From positions 4,304,501 to 4,368,500 of the forward strand of contig NZ_CP026538.1 in assembly GCF_004135975.1 (NCBI RefSeq): 64,000 nt of DNA, given 5' to 3'. Numbering within the stretch: position 1 is the stretch's first letter; the number at the start of each line of letters is the position of its first letter. Source of the DNA: Solidesulfovibrio carbinolicus (GTDB lineage: Bacteria > Desulfobacterota > Desulfovibrionia > Desulfovibrionales > Desulfovibrionaceae). The notes beneath the pieces are model-generated. The model was not told where the DNA came from, ran no database searches, and saw only the letters and a program-made list of their open reading frames with translations. Below, one piece after another: positions 60,053 through 64,000 of this stretch. The translations under genes were made by a program, and so were the position numbers.

Positions 60053-62425
60053 GTGCAGTTCCCCCGGCCCATGCCGCCTTTGCGGCTTGCGCTCCTTGGC
60101 GTCGCCGCCTTTGTGATTTTTTACGGCCTTGGCCGGCCATCCCTGTGGCTCGACGAGGCCGCTTCGCCGCTCAACGCCCGCTTTCCCCTGGACTATATCG
60201 TCACGCTCTCGCGTACCCTGGAAGAACATCCGCCGCTGTTCTACATCCTGCTCAAGGGATTTTTGCGCCTGGGACATAACGACTTCACCGTGCGTCTGCT
60301 GCCCGCCCTATGCGGATTGGGTTGCGTGGGACTCCTGGCTGCCTTGGGGACGCGGCTTTTTTCACCGGCAGCCGGCACGGCGGCGGCCGCCATTTGGCTG
60401 GCCATGCCCCAGAACCTGCTGCTCTCCCGCATGGCCCGGCCCTATTCCTTGTGGCTGCTCTTTTTTTTGGGCGCTTTGTACTTTCTGGCCGGCTGGCTGC
60501 GCCGGGGGCGTAAACGCGACATTGTCGGAATGCTCGCCGCCGCCGCCCTGATGACGGCCTGCCACTATCTATCCTTTCCCCTGCTGGCCGCCATGGGCCT
60601 TTGCCTGCTCGCCGTCGCGCCTGATAATCGCCCGGGCTGGCCCGGCCGGCTGACCGCCACCGGCCTTTTTGGCGCAGGCTGCGCCGGCATCGCCACCGCC
60701 GCCTACTTCGGGCTTATAGCCCAGAGTCACACCCCCCAGCTCATCGCCGACGCCAACGAGACCGTCACCGACGCCGCCCTGGCCCTCGGGGCGGCCCTGG
60801 GCGGCGTGCTCTACAGTTTCGACGTCTGGCCGGCGCGTCTGGCCGTGGGCGCGGTTGCCCTGGCCGCCTTTGCCGTTCTGGCCCGGCGGGACCGGCGAAA
60901 CTTCCTGGTCCTGGCCCTGCTGACGGCCGTGCCGCCCCTGGTCCTGCTGGCCATGGGCCGGAGCACCGGACTGTACGCCCGCCATCTGTCGAGCCTGGGC
61001 ATTCCCCTGGCCCTGGCCCTGGCCGGCGGCGCGGCCGCCTGGCCGCGCCTGGCCCCGCGCCTGCCGGCCGTGACCCTGGCCGCCCTGGCCCTGGCCGTGC
61101 TGCTGCCCCTGGCCGTCCATCACGACAAGTTCTACGCCGTGACCAGTTATCAAGTCCCGGTCATCGGCAACAACTACAAGCTGGCCGCCGCCGGCCTCGC
61201 CGCCCTGGACCGGCCGGGAACGATCCTGTCCTTTGGCAACGATTTTTACGCCAACACCGTGTCCTGGTATCTGGACCAGCATACCCCGCCCCTGGCCCTG
61301 GCCAATCCCCGGCTGACCCCCGAGGACCGGGAAGCCCGCCTTCTTTTCGCCGCAGGGGCCCACTGGGGGTATATGGCCCCGAATGCGGCGGCCTTCCTGG
61401 CCCGCTTCGGACCGGACGTGGTCCGGCACGACATCGAAACCTCCACCGTCCTGGAATTGGCCGTGCCCCGCGAGCCGGTGCGCCGCATCGACGCCCTGCC
61501 GGCCCGCTACAGCCTGCCCATGGCCTATGACCGGGTCTTTGCCGCAATAAGCGCCCTGTCGGGCTTGCGCTTTCATCAAAACGCCCGGGGGCCGGCCCTC
61601 ATCCCCGTACGCAACGACGTCGACGCCGCAGCGCGCCTGGCCTTTGCCAACCACGCCCCGCCGCAGCCCCAGGAAATCCGGATCAACGTGCTTTTTGACA
61701 ACCTCGGCCAGGACAACCAGCTCCAGGCCCTGGTGCGCTTCGACGACGAGCCGCCCCTGATTTATCCCTTGTCCACAGGCTACGACGCCACCCGCCAGCG
61801 CCAGATTGCCCTCAAACGCGAGGCGCCCTACGCCAGAATGGACGTTGAGCTGATCCTGCGCTGCGCCTCCCGCACCCCGACCCTGGCCGGCGGCAATCTC
61901 CAGACCTTGCGCTTAACCGGCATCGAAGCCTTTTTCTGTCCGGCCGACGCGGCCGGCCCTTGCCTGGACGCGGCGCAGCGCCATCTGACCGCTTCGGTGC
62001 TCGGCAATTACCTGGAAGAACGCTTCGCCGTTCCCGGCGAGATCGGCCAAGCCGCCCTCCTGGCCGTACGGGAGAACATCGCCGCGGTGGATGACCACCG
62101 CGAGGCTCCCTGGGCCGCCCTGTCCCCGGCCGATCCGTCCCGGCCGGGCGTCCTGCGCCTGCCTTTGACGGCCAAACGGGACAGGCTGCTGCTGTTCCCA
62201 AGGGTCGGCCGGGACGGCATGGTCCGGGTCTACGGTTTCCGACCCGATGGCGTGCGCGAACTCCTGTTTGCCCTGCAAAACACCGGCGAGAAATGGACGC
62301 CCGTCAGCGCCCGCTACGAACTGGTGGTGCCGCCGTGGCTGCGCGACCGGGAGACCGAGCTGGAAATCGAACTCACCGGCCGTTGGGCCCAGCTGTGGAC
62401 CCTGGGCGACGCGGCGCTGTTTTAG
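60053..62425 (+). CDS. GT39-like membrane glycosyltransferase
   Basis: A 790-residue protein starting at GTG 60053, six bases after AGGAG; earlier in-frame starts lack a ribosome site. The first periplasmic loop has LWLDEAASPLNARFPLDYI, where GT-C enzymes of family 39/83 carry the catalytic acidic residue. EEHPPLFYILLKGFLRLG follows, the usual PPLYY-type motif. About ten membrane helices extend to roughly residue 365, followed by a soluble periplasmic part of about 420 residues. Such enzymes transfer sugars from polyprenyl-phosphate donors to proteins or lipids. The large C-terminal part is longer than in typical members and is not recognised. Confidence 0.78.
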   Translation: MQFPRPMPPLRLALLGVAAFVIFYGLGRPSLWLDEAASPLNARFPLDYIVTLSRTLEEHPPLFYILLKGFLRLGHNDFTVRLLPALCGLGCVGLLAALGTRLFSPAAGTAAAAIWLAMPQNLLLSRMARPYSLWLLFFLGALYFLAGWLRRGRKRDIVGMLAAAALMTACHYLSFPLLAAMGLCLLAVAPDNRPGWPGRLTATGLFGAGCAGIATAAYFGLIAQSHTPQLIADANETVTDAALALGAALGGVLYSFDVWPARLAVGAVALAAFAVLARRDRRNFLVLALLTAVPPLVLLAMGRSTGLYARHLSSLGIPLALALAGGAAAWPRLAPRLPAVTLAALALAVLLPLAVHHDKFYAVTSYQVPVIGNNYKLAAAGLAALDRPGTILSFGNDFYANTVSWYLDQHTPPLALANPRLTPEDREARLLFAAGAHWGYMAPNAAAFLARFGPDVVRHDIETSTVLELAVPREPVRRIDALPARYSLPMAYDRVFAAISALSGLRFHQNARGPALIPVRNDVDAAARLAFANHAPPQPQEIRINVLFDNLGQDNQLQALVRFDDEPPLIYPLSTGYDATRQRQIALKREAPYARMDVELILRCASRTPTLAGGNLQTLRLTGIEAFFCPADAAGPCLDAAQRHLTASVLGNYLEERFAVPGEIGQAALLAVRENIAAVDDHREAPWAALSPADPSRPGVLRLPLTAKRDRLLLFPRVGRDGMVRVYGFRPDGVRELLFALQNTGEKWTPVSARYELVVPPWLRDRETELEIELTGRWAQLWTLGDAALF

Positions 62426-62813
62426 GAGGAGTGGCATCCCTGGCCGTGGTGCGGATTTCTTGGCGCAATTTCCCGAAGATGTCGTTTTCCGCTGCTCCTC
62501 GTCGTCAAGTCGACGGGCAAATGATTCAAGCAACATACCTAAATAACATACCTATTCCAGATATCTACAGCGATAGGCCTCCGAACGTTTGTTCCTGCCT
62601 CCTTGCCTGGACAGCCAGCAAAAAAAATATCGCCCGCCATGGCGCGGCCTTGGCCGGGGAGGGCGATTTCCCGCCCGCCGACCCCTCTTGCAATCGTTTG
62701 CCCCGGGCGTATGACGGATGCGGCTTGGGGAAGTGTCGGGGTGGTCCCTGCCCTGCGCGTTGGGGAGCGCGCGGGGGTCCGCAACTTCGTTATCCTATTG
62801 GCATCGTTAAAAA
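62426..62813. other. Intergenic region upstream of nrdG-nrdD
   Basis: These 388 bases have no convincing gene. The stretch around 62,515-62,650 is much AT-richer than the genome. It holds a direct repeat AACATACCT at 62532-62540 and 62545-62553 (13-base period). The right part is GC-rich again. It presumably contains the control region for the anaerobic ribonucleotide reductase genes. I found no NrdR box or B12 riboswitch that meets consensus. Confidence 0.6.
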
Positions 62814-63479
62814 ATGACCTATCCATCCGCCTGGGAGCTCGTGCGTGGCATCGAGCCCATGTCCCTTTGCGATTGGCCGGGACGCCTGACCGCCGTGCTG
62901 TTTTTCGGCGGCTGCAACCTGCGCTGCCCTCACTGCCATAACGCCGCCCTGGCCTGGACGCCGCAAGCCGGCGCCGCGCCCCTGACCGAGAACGCCGTGC
63001 GCCGGTTCGTCACGTCCCGCCGCCCCTGGCTCGACGGGCTGGTCATCACCGGCGGCGAACCCACCCTGACCCCGGGAATGCCGGCCCTGGCCGCCGCCGT
63101 GGCCGCCTCGGGGCTGCCGGTCAAGGTCGATTCCAACGGCCTGCGCCCGGACGTCCTGGCCACGCTTCTGGACAGCCATCCCGACATCTACCTGGCCGTG
63201 GACGTCAAAGCGCCCTTTGCCAAGTATCCGCTGGTCACCGGCGGCCTGGCCCAGGCCTTCGAAGCCGCCGAGCGCCTGGGCCAGGTCTTTGCCCTGGCGA
63301 CGGCCCATCCCGGGCGCATTCAGTTTCGCGCCACCCGCGTGCCCGAACTGACGGACGACGACATCAGGGAGGTGGAGTCGCTGCTGCCGCCCGGACACGC
63401 GCTGACCATCCAACCGTTTCGACCGCTGCCGCGCCGCGGGGAGGAGAAGGCCGATGCCCAAGCAGATTCGCAAGCGTGA
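62814..63479 (+). CDS. nrdG: Radical SAM activating enzyme of anaerobic ribonucleotide reductase
   Basis: A 221-residue radical SAM protein. The [4Fe-4S] motif is GGCNLRCPHCHN (Cys34, Cys38, Cys41), and the SAM-binding GGEPTL follows near residue 82. MSLCDWPGRLTAVLFF is typical of the NrdG2/pyruvate-formate-lyase-activase-like group associated with class III reductases. It installs the glycyl radical on NrdD. Its 3' end overlaps nrdD by 26 bases, so translation is coupled. The start lacks a good ribosome site; a GTG ten codons later is an alternative. Confidence 0.92.
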   Translation: MTYPSAWELVRGIEPMSLCDWPGRLTAVLFFGGCNLRCPHCHNAALAWTPQAGAAPLTENAVRRFVTSRRPWLDGLVITGGEPTLTPGMPALAAAVAASGLPVKVDSNGLRPDVLATLLDSHPDIYLAVDVKAPFAKYPLVTGGLAQAFEAAERLGQVFALATAHPGRIQFRATRVPELTDDDIREVESLLPPGHALTIQPFRPLPRRGEEKADAQADSQA

Positions 63480-64000
63480 CGGATGCCTGGAAACCTGGTC
63501 CAGCCAGCGGATCGCCCAGGCGATCTTAAAAGCGCTTAAGGCCAGCGGCGTCCAGGACCCGATCCTGGCCACCCGACTGGCCGGCAAGGTCGAGGGCAAG
63601 CTGGAGGAACTCGGCAACGACGTGCCCGAGCAGGAGCATGTCCAGGACGCGGTGGAGCTGGTGCTCATGGAGTCGCGGCTTTTCGCCGTGGCCCGGCGCT
63701 ACATCGTCTACCGCGAGAAACGCCGGGAGCTGCGCGAGCAGAAAGCCGCCTTCCTCGACATCGCCGACGTCATCGACACCTACATCGCCAAGACCGACTG
63801 GCGGGTGGCGGAAAACGCCAACATGAACCACAGCTTCCAGGGCCTCATGCTCCACCTGTCGGGCACGGTGCAGGCCCGGTACGCCCTGGAAAAATATCCC
63901 GAGGAAGTGCGCGCCGCCCACGAGCACGGCTATTTCCACATCCACGACCTGTCCTTTGGCCTGGCCGGCTACTGTGCCGGCTGGAGCCTGCGCGACCTCT
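63454..64000 (+). CDS. nrdD: Anaerobic (class III) ribonucleoside-triphosphate reductase, 3' truncated by window end
   Basis: The first 182 codons are visible, from ATG 63454 with GGAGGAGAAGG upstream. Residues 1-100 form an ATP-cone regulatory domain (QIRKRDGCLETWSSQRIAQA; ESRLFAVARRYIVYREKRRE). The catalytic part begins with NANMNHSFQGLMLHLSG and HGYFHIHDLSFGLAGYCAGW, typical of NrdD. The enzyme reduces ribonucleotides with a glycyl radical in strict anaerobiosis. With nrdJ 9 kb away, the cell has two oxygen-independent routes to deoxynucleotides. Confidence 0.95.
   Translation, partial: MPKQIRKRDGCLETWSSQRIAQAILKALKASGVQDPILATRLAGKVEGKLEELGNDVPEQEHVQDAVELVLMESRLFAVARRYIVYREKRRELREQKAAFLDIADVIDTYIAKTDWRVAENANMNHSFQGLMLHLSGTVQARYALEKYPEEVRAAHEHGYFHIHDLSFGLAGYCAGWSLRDL

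Noticed and set aside
62448..62475. TGGCGC near 62,458 as a sigma-54 site
   Set aside because: The GC of the -12 half is missing at the required 12-base spacing.
62690..62813. Possible B12 riboswitch before nrdG (GGGGAAG followed by GGTGGTCC)
   Set aside because: The order is only loosely reminiscent of the B12 element; the GCCACTG B12 box and the rest of the core are missing.
62539..62826. Minus-strand frame of 95 codons in the nrdG upstream region
   Set aside because: No ribosome site, odd composition, and it overlaps the nrdG start; most likely non-coding.

Overview
This 64 kb window is GC-rich, densely coded and reads as the chromosome of a Desulfovibrio-type sulfate reducer (Desulfovibrio / Solidesulfovibrio). 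The main evidence is a complete six-subunit Ech-type [NiFe] hydrogenase operon, a periplasmic tetraheme cytochrome c3, anaerobic cobalamin genes (cbiG, cobJ, a cobD-cobQ fusion) and oxygen-independent ribonucleotide reductases (classes II and III). I see no phage, CRISPR array, rRNA or tRNA. The species cannot be fixed from sequence reading alone.

Layout. 1-5.8 kb: envelope/polysaccharide block (HlyD-like fusion protein, polytopic protein, Wzx-like flippase, AlkP-superfamily hydrolase). 5.9-8.5 kb: compact chemotaxis-type module (CheA, receiver, CheD). 8.5-11.1 kb: a sigma-54-like promoter, a small membrane protein, an ATP-sulfurylase/APS-kinase fusion whose sulfurylase half has lost its catalytic motifs, and a small unknown. 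11.2-13.8 kb: holB and an SGNH-hydrolase-like protein. 13.9-19.0 kb: echABCDEF (minus strand). 19.4-21.5 kb: groES-groEL behind a CIRCE operator. 21.6-24.5 kb: arsR-arsM, a DUF202 protein and a secreted Cache-like protein. 24.5-27.1 kb: cobD-cobQ fusion. 27.3-34.9 kb: fmdB, a periplasmic-binding-protein/hybrid-kinase pair, phoB-phoR-pstB. 35-40.5 kb: a truncated chemoreceptor-like protein, a three-repeat secreted protein, a GH57 enzyme and an EF-hand lipoprotein. 40.5-41.9 kb: palindromic repeats and an IS110 element. 41.9-50.9 kb: an acidic repeat/coiled-coil protein, cytochrome c3, cobJ-cbiG, small secreted proteins, a histidine kinase and a D,D-carboxypeptidase. 51-60 kb (minus): a membrane protein, intein-containing nrdJ, lon, acyP, radC, holA. 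60-64 kb: a GT39-like membrane protein and nrdG-nrdD (cut by the window end).

The most striking observation is the IS110 element at about 40,737-41,897. It sits inside the conserved head of a dispersed palindromic repeat (other copies near 11.1, 27.1, 47.7 and 50.8 kb), with a CT core dinucleotide at both junctions. The non-coding stretch upstream of its transposase can be read as a bridge RNA: a 5' hairpin, then a loop whose two arms match the two halves of the repeat head (GATGCCT and the complement of CTCCGGC), then a loop whose two arms match the two ends of the element. The repeats lie just downstream of genes and in the same orientation. Their palindrome arms differ between copies but stay self-complementary.

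Functional threads: cobalamin synthesis serves the B12-dependent NrdJ (the intein interrupts it at the probable thiyl-radical cysteine) and other corrinoid enzymes. Ech and cytochrome c3 serve hydrogen/electron metabolism. PhoB-PhoR-PstB respond to phosphate. Several sensors here lack obvious output partners.
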